A DNA stretch of 64,000 nt from Mycobacterium sp. KBS0706 (GTDB taxonomy: Bacteria > Pseudomonadota > Alphaproteobacteria > DSM-16000 > Inquilinaceae), in NCBI RefSeq assembly GCF_005938675.2, contig NZ_VCCH02000012.1, positions 62,001-126,000 of the forward strand, read 5' to 3'. Below, piece after piece: positions 1 through 7,362 of this stretch. Position 1 is the stretch's first letter. Each line of letters opens with the position of its first letter. The notes under the pieces were generated by a model, which saw only the letters and a list, made by a program, of their open reading frames with translations, was not told the DNA's origin and did not search any database. A program made the position numbers and the translations under genes.

Positions 1-426
1 CCGCCATCCGCCGGCGACATAGACCGCGTCGCCGCAATGCACGATCGGCGACCCGTCCGGCGCCTTCCAGACGCCCAGGCCTCGCCGCCCGAGCGACGGA
101 TCGTACAGCCCGATGCGGTGGCACCGCGTCATCAGGTCGGCCGCCGCCTTCTTCGCGTTGAAGTCGTTGACCGGCTCGCCGTCCTTGTCGTGGCGGACGT
201 GGTTGGCGATCAGCCACGCGTCGCGCCCCTCGAACAGCGACAGCAGGCCGATCGCGGTGAAGTCGGACCGCACCATCCGCCGCAGCTCGCCGGAGGGCGA
301 CAGGAACCAGTACACGCCGTCGGTCGACCCGACCGCGCGCACCGGGCAGTCGTCCCGCTCCTGGGCGTCGATGGTGGCGAGGATCGGATCGGGGCGATCC
401 CCCGGATCCTCGGTAGGATCGACCAT
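1..426 (-). CDS. phage primase/helicase-like protein, N-terminal part
   Basis: The reverse strand is open from an ATG at 426 to the window edge, giving 142 residues of a longer protein. The ATG directly follows the TAG stop of the upstream gene. The sequence resembles the N-terminal region of phage replication proteins that carry a downstream D5-type helicase: an aromatic patch (YWFLSPSG, about residues 42-49), a DFNAKKAAADLM helix, and GLYDPSLGRRGLGVW followed by IVHCGD. The helicase core would lie outside the window. The family call rests on recalled resemblance. The frame and the operon position beside the CHC2 primase and the methyltransferase make a replication gene likely. Confidence 0.6.
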   Translation of the reverse strand, partial: MVDPTEDPGDRPDPILATIDAQERDDCPVRAVGSTDGVYWFLSPSGELRRMVRSDFTAIGLLSLFEGRDAWLIANHVRHDKDGEPVNDFNAKKAAADLMTRCHRIGLYDPSLGRRGLGVWKAPDGSPIVHCGDAVYVAGGWR

Positions 427-633
427 CTACAGCAGCCTCCCCTGCCCCGGCTTGGCCGGCGGATTTGTCATCTTCGGCTGGATGGTGGGCTCGGGAGGCG
501 AAGGGCGATGCTCGGCGCAGAACCACTCGCCGAGTGCCGGCGGAACCTTCAGTAGGTTGCAGCCGTAACCGAACATCGCCCGGCCGCCGCAGACCTTGCA
601 GCTGAACTCGATGTGCCGCCCGTCAGTTCGCAT
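427..633 (-). CDS. small cysteine-rich phage protein
   Basis: A 68-residue protein with a CKVCGG pair near the N-terminus, a further Cys about 10 residues later (YGCN) and a CAEH motif at about residue 44. This is enough Cys/His to bind one zinc ion. The tail is rich in proline and charged residues. No family was recognised. The ATG at 633 is preferred to the upstream in-frame start at 693 because the longer form would run through the twin operator shared with brnT. Its stop abuts the start of the primase/helicase-like gene, so the two are probably co-transcribed. Confidence 0.55.
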   Translation of the reverse strand: MRTDGRHIEFSCKVCGGRAMFGYGCNLLKVPPALGEWFCAEHRPSPPEPTIQPKMTNPPAKPGQGRLL

Positions 634-648
634 GATGATACAGCCATT

Positions 649-693
649 TTGTATATACGATTTTCCTTGCAATCGAGAAACCCGTATATACAA
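649..693. promoter_or_regulatory. twin palindromic operator between a phage gene and brnTA
   Basis: An 11-bp inverted repeat, TTGTATATACG (649-659) and CGTATATACAA (683-693), flanks an AT-rich stretch. Each arm holds the 8-bp palindrome GTATATAC, and their centres are 33 bp apart, about three helical turns. It lies between the divergent starts at 633 and 701. BrnTA complexes repress their own promoter in characterised systems, so this is the likely autoregulatory operator. Confidence 0.7.
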
Positions 694-700
694 TCAACAC

Positions 701-970
701 ATGTTCGAGTGGGACGAAGACAAGGCCGCAGCCAATCTCGCCAAGCACGGCGTGGCCTTCGAAGCCGTCAGCGACTTCGACTTCGCCACCGCGATCGAGA
801 CACTGGATGATCGGTTCGACTATCGCGAAAGCCGTTGGGTGGCGATCGGGTTTATCGGAACCGACCTGCACGTCCTGGTCTATACGCCGCGCGGCACCGA
901 CGTCCGTGTCATCAGCCTGCGCCGGGCTAATGCCCGGGAGAGGAAAGCCTATGAGCAAGCGAAAGCCTAA
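701..970 (+). CDS. brnT: BrnT family toxin
   Basis: BrnT is a type II toxin, a small RelE-like ribonuclease that blocks translation. This 89-residue protein has the family N-terminus (FEWDEDKAAANLAKHGVAF), a central acidic/aromatic segment and the C-terminal ISLRRANARERKAYE. The ATG at 701 matches the usual length; longer in-frame starts would include the operator. The antitoxin gene overlaps its 3' end by 20 bp, in the usual toxin-first order. Confidence 0.9.
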   Translation: MFEWDEDKAAANLAKHGVAFEAVSDFDFATAIETLDDRFDYRESRWVAIGFIGTDLHVLVYTPRGTDVRVISLRRANARERKAYEQAKA

Positions 971-1415
971 CCACGTCAGCCAGGAGGCCTGGGACGCCGT
1001 CGACTCCCCTCCCCTGTCCGACAAGATGCTGGCCCGCATGCGCCCGGCGACCGAAACACATCCTGGATTGGTCGCCGAACAGCGGCGCACTCGGGGGCCG
1101 CAGAAGACACCGACTAAGGAGCTCGTCTCGATCCGGCTGGATCGCGATCTTCTGACCCGGCTGCGCGCGCAGGGGGAAGGCTGGCAGCGGATGGCGAACG
1201 AGACACTACGCCGCGCGGTCGGCCTGACTGCCGCCGCTACCGGGGCCGCCGTAGTGCTGCGGTCTGCCGCCGGGAAGCACTCGGCCAAGGCTGTAGCCGG
1301 CAGCGCTCTGACGCAGAGCTCCGGGAAGAAGAGAGACGGCCGCCACCCGGCCAGCGACACCGCCAGAACCGGAGGGACTGCCAACACCATGACCGGCAAA
1401 ACGCGGAAGAAGTAG
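951..1415 (+). CDS. brnA: BrnA family antitoxin with long basic tail
   Basis: BrnA neutralises BrnT and binds the operon promoter. Residues about 50-95 match the BrnA antitoxin core: VSIRLDRDLLTRLRAQGEGW, then QRMANETLRRAVGL. The protein runs to 154 residues, with roughly 60 extra Ala/Gly/Lys-rich residues after the core. That tail contains SAKAVAGSALTQ and ends in lysines, closely resembling the end of the 47-residue protein encoded at 7970-8113. The ATG lies inside brnT in another frame, so translation is probably coupled. A terminator follows. Confidence 0.85.
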   Translation: MSKRKPNHVSQEAWDAVDSPPLSDKMLARMRPATETHPGLVAEQRRTRGPQKTPTKELVSIRLDRDLLTRLRAQGEGWQRMANETLRRAVGLTAAATGAAVVLRSAAGKHSAKAVAGSALTQSSGKKRDGRHPASDTARTGGTANTMTGKTRKK

Positions 1416-1470
1416 CGTTTGTAGACTGTCGTCTTTGGCGCATGCCGAAGTCGACAATGGACGACTGAGG

Positions 1471-1500
1471 GGGCCGCTCCCCCAGGGGCGGCCCTTTTCT
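1471..1500 (+). terminator. intrinsic terminator after brnTA
   Basis: A perfect 7-bp stem, GGGCCGC (1471-1477) with GCGGCCC (1488-1494), is followed by TTTTCT. It lies 56 bp after the brnA stop and before the convergent end of the methyltransferase gene. Confidence 0.75.
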
Positions 1501-1515
1501 GTACGGTTTCCGTAC

Positions 1516-3786
1516 TCACGCCGCCACCTCGTCGATATCCATCAGGGCACCGATTAGGGCCCGGGCGGTGCGCACCGGCACGGCGTTGCCGATCTGCTTC
1601 GTCACCTGCTCGCCGGTGCCGCAGAATTCGTACTCCGTCTCCTCGTCCGAGAACGATGTCGCCCGCGCCAGCTCCGGGTTCTTCAGCATGCGGAACGGCA
1701 GCTTCAGCACGTGCAGCACACCATCGATCAGCACTAGGCGCCGCACGGCCGCGAGGCGCCGCAGCTCGGCGTCGGCATCGGCCACGGCCTCCGGCGCCGC
1801 CTCGGCCAGCCCGAACCGCGCCTTGGTGGTGACGGTCTCCAGCGGCTCGTCGACCGGGCTAGCCACGCCGGTCGCGTAGTAAGGCTGGACGAAGGGTTCG
1901 ACCAGACCCATGCCGCGCTTGCCTGTCACCGACGGGATCGGCTCGCCGATCGGCTGCACCCGCCCGTCCTGGCCGGCATGGGCCACCTGGAGCAGTACAG
2001 GCTCGGCCATGGCCTGCGCCTGCACCGTGGTTATGGTCCGCAGCGGCTCAGCAGCCGATCGCACCCCAGCGCCGCCGCCGCCCTGCTGGTCCAGCTGCAC
2101 GATCACCGGTTCGGCAACGGCCAGGCTGTCGCGGGTCAGCAGCGTCGGCAGAGGCTCGCTCGCCGGGGCGATGCCGCGCGCCCGTCCACCCGACTGGTTT
2201 ACCGGGAACACCACGGGCTCGGCCACCGCCAGGTGAGGCACCTGCGCCGTGATCGTCGGCGTCGGCTCGTCTATTGACCGGGCGTCGGACCCGCCCTTCA
2301 GGTTCACCAGCGTCGGCTCCACCAGCGCTATCGCGCCGTCCATGGCGATGGTCGGCAGCGGCTGGGCGACAGGCCTGGCGACGGCGCCGCCGTGCTGGCC
2401 GAGTACGAACGGCTCCGGCACCGATTCGGCGACATAGCCGGCGCCGCGCGTGGTCACGGTCGGCATCGGCTCGTCGACCGAGGCGACGCGGTCGCTGCCG
2501 TTCTCGCCATGGCGGTTCAGCAGAAAGGGCTGTGCCTCGGCCGAGACGACGGCCGGCTTGCCGTGGTTCGTCATCGTCGGCAGCGGCTCGTCGGCGGGCC
2601 GGACCGGCGGCGCCGAGCTCTTCGGCACCAGGAACGGCTCGGCCAGCGCGCCGGCGCCATGGCTGGTCACGGTCGGCAGCGGCGCATCGATGGCGTGGGT
2701 GCGCGGCGCCTGGCCGGGCCGCTCGCCGAACTGCGGCACCAGGAACGGCATGGCCAGCGCCAGATGCGTGCCCTGGGACGTCAGCGACGGGATCGGCGCA
2801 TCGACCGGCTGGGCCGTGCCGGTGCCGCGCAGCTCCACCAGGCAGGGCCCGGCATGGCCCGCAGCACCGGCCGCAGGGCCGCGCTCGACCTTCACCGCCT
2901 TGTCTCCCCAGCGCGCGATCGACCGCTCGATCTCGACGTCCAGCGCCGCCATGTAGGCCGGCGCCAGCGGGCCAAAGAACCGCTCGGCCCCGATCCGGGT
3001 GCGGCGCAGCGTGTTCGGGCGCAGCGGCACGGCCCGCTCGAACACGCACCGGCCCTTGTCGCTCCAGTCGATGATCTCGCGCGCCGAACGCCAGGGTTTC
3101 AGCCCCAGCAGCACGGCGCGCGAGGCCGGGGCGTGGCTCGGCTGCGGCCAGCGGATCCTGCGGCCGTCCGACCGGCCCATGGCGAAGAACCGGGATCGGG
3201 TCGTGGCGTCGCCGTGGTCGGCGCAGTTCTCGATCCGCCAGTCCATCCGCATGCCGACGGCGCGCAGCGCCTTCAGCCAGGCCCGGAAGTATTCGCCCTT
3301 GCGGCTCGGGATCGGCCGGCCCGTCTTCAGGTCGCACGGGCCCCAGTCGACGAACTCGGGCACGTTCTCGATCAGCAGGCGGCGCACCCGCAGGGTGGTG
3401 CACCAACGAACGATGATCCACGGGTCCATCCGCTGCTGGTCGTTGACCGGCTTGCCGCCGCGCGCCCGGCTGTGGAAGGTGCAGGTGGGCGAGGCCAGCA
3501 GCAGGTCGAGATAGCCCTCCGGCACCAGGACCTCGGGCTTGGCCGATTCCAGGTCGGTGCAGTAGTGCCGCGCCTCCGGATGGTTCCGCTGGTGCGTCTC
3601 GATCGCGATCGGCCAATGGTTGACGCAGGTCAGGATCATCTCCAGCCCCGCGAGCTGGAACGCCTTCTTCGCGCCGGTCGATGTTCCGCCGGCGCCGCAG
3701 AACAGGTCCGCGACCATCTTCTTGCGCAGCTTCGGTGCCGCGCTTGCCGGCAGCAGGTCGTCGGTACGGAAATCGCCGTCCGGCAT
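1516..3786 (-). CDS. phage DNA (cytosine-5) methyltransferase with ten-unit repeat
   Basis: It transfers a methyl group from S-adenosylmethionine to cytosine C5 in DNA. The 756 residues show motif I (DLFCGAGGTS, 27-36), the catalytic cysteine in SPTC (99-102, in place of the usual PPC), ENV of motif VI (140-142) and motif X QIGNAVP (731-737). Between the halves, where the target-recognition domain sits, about 350 residues consist of ten degenerate copies of a unit built on DEPLPTVT, spaced 32-39 residues. Phage members of this family often have such units, but ten is many. The start overlaps the primase stop by one base. It may protect phage DNA from host restriction. Confidence 0.88.
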   Translation of the reverse strand: MPDGDFRTDDLLPASAAPKLRKKMVADLFCGAGGTSTGAKKAFQLAGLEMILTCVNHWPIAIETHQRNHPEARHYCTDLESAKPEVLVPEGYLDLLLASPTCTFHSRARGGKPVNDQQRMDPWIIVRWCTTLRVRRLLIENVPEFVDWGPCDLKTGRPIPSRKGEYFRAWLKALRAVGMRMDWRIENCADHGDATTRSRFFAMGRSDGRRIRWPQPSHAPASRAVLLGLKPWRSAREIIDWSDKGRCVFERAVPLRPNTLRRTRIGAERFFGPLAPAYMAALDVEIERSIARWGDKAVKVERGPAAGAAGHAGPCLVELRGTGTAQPVDAPIPSLTSQGTHLALAMPFLVPQFGERPGQAPRTHAIDAPLPTVTSHGAGALAEPFLVPKSSAPPVRPADEPLPTMTNHGKPAVVSAEAQPFLLNRHGENGSDRVASVDEPMPTVTTRGAGYVAESVPEPFVLGQHGGAVARPVAQPLPTIAMDGAIALVEPTLVNLKGGSDARSIDEPTPTITAQVPHLAVAEPVVFPVNQSGGRARGIAPASEPLPTLLTRDSLAVAEPVIVQLDQQGGGGAGVRSAAEPLRTITTVQAQAMAEPVLLQVAHAGQDGRVQPIGEPIPSVTGKRGMGLVEPFVQPYYATGVASPVDEPLETVTTKARFGLAEAAPEAVADADAELRRLAAVRRLVLIDGVLHVLKLPFRMLKNPELARATSFSDEETEYEFCGTGEQVTKQIGNAVPVRTARALIGALMDIDEVAA
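1789..2841 (-). repeat. ten tandem degenerate repeats inside the C5 methyltransferase
   Basis: The encoded units are recognised by a proline-threonine core at residues 329, 367, 399, 438, 474, 506, 543, 579, 614 and 646 (for example DAPLPTVT, DEPLPTMT, DEPMPTVT, DEPTPTIT). Most units continue to an (A/V)EPF(L/V)-like strand and a Gly-rich turn. The DNA copies have drifted well apart, so the duplication is old. The unit length varies between 32 and 39 codons. Confidence 0.8.
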
Positions 3787-5009
3787 CAGTCAGTCCCCTC
3801 CGGCGGCTTGCGCGCCATGTCGTTGAAATCCATCCCGGCGGCGGCCCAGCTGGCCCAGGCGTCGATGCCGAGGGCGCGATAGCGGTCCAGGCCGCGCTCC
3901 ACCAACAGGCGCCCGGCTTCCGGATCCTTGCCGTCGCTGTCGCCGAGCCAGCCGAATCGCAGCGTTCCGGGCGGCGGCACGAAGCCGGGCCGGGCCGGGT
4001 CGGGAACCGGTGAGGGCCGTCGCTGCCAGCGCACCCGCCCGTTCACGATCTCGCGCGTGCCCGGCTTCTTCGGGCCGTGGCCCAAACCGCCGCCGGCAAG
4101 GTTGCCCAGGGACCCCAGCGCCCACACCGCGTCGCCGCGCCCGGCGCGCCGCAGCGCGGCCAGCACCGTCATCGACGTCTCGATCCCCTCGCCGCCCCGC
4201 ATCGTCGGTCCCGGCGGCGTCAAGCGGATCGAGCCGCCGAAATACTGGCCGAAGATCTTCTTGGCCGGCAGGATCTCGCCGGTGACCGGGTCGGCCAGGT
4301 CCGTCTTCACCCAGCGCCCGTCGACCGCCACCCGCAGCCAGGTGACATGCGTCGCGATGTGCGACCCGTCCGGCCCCTGCACCATGGCAACCATGGCGGG
4401 CGGCGTGGCCACCACCCGATAGCGCTCGGCGCGCGGCGCGCGCGGGTCCGTCCGCTCGTCCAGCCAGTGATACGGCACCAGGCCGCAGCGGATCACCGGC
4501 GGCACGCCGCCGATCGCGTCGATGTCGATGCCGCGGCCGCGCAGATAGAGCTCGACCGCCGTGCCCCCGACCGGATGCTTGCCGGCGGCGGCCCAGATCT
4601 CGGCGGCGTTCTGCATCTTGGCCCGCTGCGAGGCGGCACGGCGCCGCTCGGCCTCCGCCTCCTGCCGGCGGATCCGCTGCCGGTCCGCCTCGGTCAGGCG
4701 CTGCGGTCCGCCCAGCTGTTCGACCGCGTCGAGGAAGCCGATCCCGTCCAGCCGGCGGACGAAGGCGATGGCGTCGCCATGGGCGCTGCAGCCGAAGCAG
4801 TGGAAATGCCCGGGCCGCGGGTGCCGGAACACGAAGAAGCTTGGCGTCGTCTCCTGGTGGAACGGGCAGCAGCCCGACAGCTTGCCGCTCCGCTCCTTCA
4901 GCAACACCCCGCGCTTGCGCACCAGCTCGGCCAGGTCGACCCGGTCCAGCACCGCGCGAACGTCGATCTCGTCTCGGGCGGTCAAGGCACACCGACCCGG
5001 TCGAAACAC
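3786..5009 (-). CDS. CHC2 zinc-finger and TOPRIM primase
   Basis: A phage replication primase that would make RNA primers. About 407 residues. The N-terminal CHC2-type zinc finger is visible as CCPFHQ, then HFHCFGCSAHGDA. A basic helical linker follows, then a TOPRIM domain with GEGIETSM (first acidic motif) and LGDSDGKDPEAGR (DxD motif). The family usually has this order, and the lack of a C-terminal helicase fits a separate helicase gene downstream. The start is uncertain: GTG at 5009 lies in a palindrome without a clear ribosome site, and a TTG eight codons later would also keep the zinc finger. It is coupled to the methyltransferase by a one-base overlap. Confidence 0.85.
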   Translation of the reverse strand: MFRPGRCALTARDEIDVRAVLDRVDLAELVRKRGVLLKERSGKLSGCCPFHQETTPSFFVFRHPRPGHFHCFGCSAHGDAIAFVRRLDGIGFLDAVEQLGGPQRLTEADRQRIRRQEAEAERRRAASQRAKMQNAAEIWAAAGKHPVGGTAVELYLRGRGIDIDAIGGVPPVIRCGLVPYHWLDERTDPRAPRAERYRVVATPPAMVAMVQGPDGSHIATHVTWLRVAVDGRWVKTDLADPVTGEILPAKKIFGQYFGGSIRLTPPGPTMRGGEGIETSMTVLAALRRAGRGDAVWALGSLGNLAGGGLGHGPKKPGTREIVNGRVRWQRRPSPVPDPARPGFVPPPGTLRFGWLGDSDGKDPEAGRLLVERGLDRYRALGIDAWASWAAAGMDFNDMARKPPEGTD

Positions 5010-5023
5010 TTCAGAACTGAAGT
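5008..5023. promoter_or_regulatory. perfect 16-bp palindrome at the primase start
   Basis: ACTTCAGAACTGAAGT is a perfect palindrome with 7-bp arms. It covers the proposed GTG start of the primase and lies 85 bp before the divergent gene at 5108. A dimeric regulator bound here could affect both genes. This is inferred from symmetry and position only. Confidence 0.5.
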
Positions 5024-5107
5024 ATTAGCCACTATTGCACTGGCATATCCGGCTCCCCATCTGTTCGCCCGACTGGAAATAACTCCAGCAACAGTTGGGA
5101 GCAGCTC

Positions 5108-5695
5108 ATGAGTGCGGACGTTGAATATCTGTGCACGTTTTCTGTGAAGCCGCGGAAGATCGGCGAACCGCCGATTCTGGCGGGCTCGAACGAGCAGCCG
5201 CCACACACCGTCACGGTGAAGGTCGACATCAAGTCTGACGTCTTGGCGGCCCCGATCAGCGAAACCGTCAGGATCGGGGACATGACGGCTGCCCGCGAGG
5301 GTAGGATCGTCGCGGCTGCGGTCGCCTACGGCATCGCCGGCCTGCTCACCGATGCCGCCGAGGGCGGCATCGGCCTCAACAAGGTCAACGATCCGACCCT
5401 CGCGATCAGCCAGGCCGGAGGGGTGCTCCGATTCACCATCGAGATTGGCCCGAGTCTCACCGTGCGAGCCCAGGTCAAGGAAGTCACCGATCTCAAGGCG
5501 ATCAACAGGCACGCCGAGGCAGCCTTTCGCGACAGCGCGGCCGAAATCAGGGCTGCCGTCCAGGGCTATTGGATCGCCGAGGATGCGTCCTTCATCCACG
5601 ACCTGTTCGACAAGGTCCACCGGGGCCCCATCTGGATTCAGGACAGCAAGCGCCTCGTCCAGCGCGGGCTGCAGGACATCATTAGCGGCGCGTGA
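5108..5695 (+). CDS. hypothetical phage protein, divergent
   Basis: 195 residues, no family recognised. It is soluble, with no signal peptide or membrane segment. The N-terminal half has alternating hydrophobic residues suggesting beta strands (HTVTVKVDIKSDV); the C-terminal third is helical. A good ribosome site (GGGAGC) precedes the ATG. It is transcribed against the surrounding leftward genes, with its own AT-rich upstream region and the palindrome at 5008. It ends 11 bp from the convergent stop of the MT-A70 gene. Such lone reversed genes in phage early regions are often accessory genes expressed in the lysogen; here that is a guess. Confidence 0.65.
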   Translation: MSADVEYLCTFSVKPRKIGEPPILAGSNEQPPHTVTVKVDIKSDVLAAPISETVRIGDMTAAREGRIVAAAVAYGIAGLLTDAAEGGIGLNKVNDPTLAISQAGGVLRFTIEIGPSLTVRAQVKEVTDLKAINRHAEAAFRDSAAEIRAAVQGYWIAEDASFIHDLFDKVHRGPIWIQDSKRLVQRGLQDIISGA

Positions 5696-5706
5696 CATAG
5701 GCGCGG

Positions 5707-6279
5707 TCATGGTGCGACCTCGTCGAACAACCCGACCTGGTCGCCCCAGGCGGTCCACCCGGGGCGGTTGCTGCGCGAGAACAGTTCGAGGTACGGGCCG
5801 TCGAGCAGGAGTTCGAGCCGCTCCCGCATCTCGTCCGGCTTGCGGCTGTGCTCGCGGACCGGGGCGCTGATGACGTTGCGGATGGCTCGGTGGTACCGCT
5901 TGGGCTCTCCGATCGTGGCGATCAGGTAGGGATCGCAGGCATTCCGCTCGATGTAGCCGGGCCCGAAGGCCTCATGCTTGCCGGTGGGGCTGAGCTTCCG
6001 CCACGCCCCGCCGGACTTGTACGTGAAGCCCCAGGCGTTGACGACGTCGAAGGCCTGTTCGAGGAATGGCCACGTCGTCCACAGGTAGAGCACGCAGTCG
6101 CCGGCGGCGAGATCCCGCACCGGCATCGCCCTGATCTCGTCGATCGGCATGCAGCGATAGTGGCGAGTGGCGTTCTTCCCCTCGCCCTTGGCGCTGCGAT
6201 TCCGGAACAGCCAAGGGGGATCCGCGTAGATGACGCGGTATCCCATCGGCCTGATCTCGTCCCCCCAGAACCATCCCAT
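5707..6279 (-). CDS. MT-A70 family DNA adenine methyltransferase
   Basis: Predicted SAM-dependent N6-adenine methyltransferase. The 190 residues begin with YRVIYADPPW (catalytic DPPW at 20-23) and continue through HYRCMPIDEIRAMPV, LYLWTTWPFL and PVREHSRKPDEM, the standard order of phage MT-A70 proteins. The length is normal for a stand-alone enzyme with no recognition domain. The ATG at 6279 lies 7 bp after the stop of the MazG-TSCPD gene. It probably modifies phage DNA against restriction. The GcrA-like protein encoded nearby makes a regulatory use conceivable. Confidence 0.9.
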   Translation of the reverse strand: MGWFWGDEIRPMGYRVIYADPPWLFRNRSAKGEGKNATRHYRCMPIDEIRAMPVRDLAAGDCVLYLWTTWPFLEQAFDVVNAWGFTYKSGGAWRKLSPTGKHEAFGPGYIERNACDPYLIATIGEPKRYHRAIRNVISAPVREHSRKPDEMRERLELLLDGPYLELFSRSNRPGWTAWGDQVGLFDEVAP

Positions 6280-6286
6280 CGCCGGT

Positions 6287-6835
6287 TCACCGCGGCTCGG
6301 CCGGCGGCGCCAGCAGGTCGAACAGGCACGCCATGACGCCCGCGGCCGTGCCGTCCGCGTTGCGCAGGAAGGCGCCGCGCAGCGTCTCGATCGTGCAGCC
6401 ATGCTGCAGCGCCAGGCTGACCGCGATCGCAGCGTCCTTCGTGGCGATGGACAGCGCGGTGCCGGTCTTGCCGCTGTCGAGGAAGATCTCGCCGATCCGG
6501 CCGTCCGGCTCAGGCCGGTAGCCGATGGTGGCGACATAGCTGAAGCCGCCATGATCGAAGGTGATCGTGTCGGACTGACGGCGCTGCGGCAGGCGATCGC
6601 GATCGGTCATCGGGTCCAGCTCCGCCTCGAGCCGGTCGAGCGCACCGCGGAGGTCGGCCATCTCCCGGCGCAGCCATGCACCGTTGGTTTCGCGGGCATA
6701 CGGCGGCAGCTCCGGATTGACGCTGTCGATACCGAAGCGCTGGGTCTTCCCAGCGGCGGCAAGGAACTCCCCCGCCTCCTCGACAGCATGCGCGAGAGCG
6801 AAGTCGAAGCCTGGGGCTAGGTACTTCTGATGCAT
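6287..6835 (-). CDS. MazG-like and TSCPD domain fusion protein
   Basis: 182 residues with two parts. Residues 1-75 carry a MazG-type NTP pyrophosphohydrolase pattern: EEAGE (19-23) and EMAD (58-61), the EExxE and ExxD metal ligands. Residues about 98-175 match the TSCPD domain found at the ends of some ribonucleotide reductases (IGEIFLDSGKTGTALSI, then AVSLALQHGCTIETL). Both parts suggest nucleotide metabolism, perhaps sensing or cleaning the nucleotide pool during replication. ATG at 6835 overlaps the upstream stop by one base. The domain assignments come from motif recall, not from a search. Confidence 0.65.
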   Translation of the reverse strand: MHQKYLAPGFDFALAHAVEEAGEFLAAAGKTQRFGIDSVNPELPPYARETNGAWLRREMADLRGALDRLEAELDPMTDRDRLPQRRQSDTITFDHGGFSYVATIGYRPEPDGRIGEIFLDSGKTGTALSIATKDAAIAVSLALQHGCTIETLRGAFLRNADGTAAGVMACLFDLLAPPAEPR

Positions 6836-7362
6836 CACACCGCCTCCGCCGCCAGCGCGGCGCTGCAGCCGGTCAGGCTCTGCGCCGGCGCGGCACTGCG
6901 CACCCCGAGATGCGTCCAGGTCTCGGCCCCGGCTTTCGGCCCCTGGATGCGGATCGGCGGCCCCCGACGCAGCGACGCATCATAGGCGGCGACGCTGATC
7001 CGGGTCGGCCGCGGCCAGCCGGCCGTCGCCTCCCGGATCCGGGCATCGACCTGTTGCCGCTTGATGGCCAGCATCGTCTCGGCGCGCGGCACGGTGCGTT
7101 GCCCGGTCGCGCACATCTCGAACACCCGCAGCCGCTTTCCGCCATGCAGAGCGATTCGGCCAGCCTGCACCAGCCGCCCGATCTCGTAGGACACGACGTT
7201 GCCGGAGTGCCGATGCCGGCCGTCGGCAGCGGCATACAACCTGAAGCCCGCGGCGCGCAGTGCCGCCTCCATGGCTTCGTTGCGCGGCGTTTCCTCACCA
7301 GCGGCCGCTGCCCGGGCGATGATGTCGAGCACGAACAGGGTGCGCGGCGGAAGATCGGTCAT
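6835..7362 (-). CDS. hypothetical phage protein, winged-helix-like
   Basis: 175 residues, no firm family. Residues about 5-85 could be a winged helix: a helix ending in GEETPRNEAMEAAL, a glycine turn, then VVSYEIGRLVQAGRIALHGG and a strand RVFEM. The C-terminal half is basic and unassigned. It shares a 4-bp ATGA overlap with the GcrA-like gene upstream and a one-base overlap with the MazG-TSCPD gene downstream, so it belongs to the leftward operon. A DNA-binding role is an inference. Confidence 0.6.
   Translation of the reverse strand: MTDLPPRTLFVLDIIARAAAAGEETPRNEAMEAALRAAGFRLYAAADGRHRHSGNVVSYEIGRLVQAGRIALHGGKRLRVFEMCATGQRTVPRAETMLAIKRQQVDARIREATAGWPRPTRISVAAYDASLRRGPPIRIQGPKAGAETWTHLGVRSAAPAQSLTGCSAALAAEAV

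Noticed and set aside
1789-2841. CRISPR-like array
   Set aside because: The repeats are degenerate, in frame and coding, without constant-length repeats or unique spacers. They are protein repeats of the methyltransferase.
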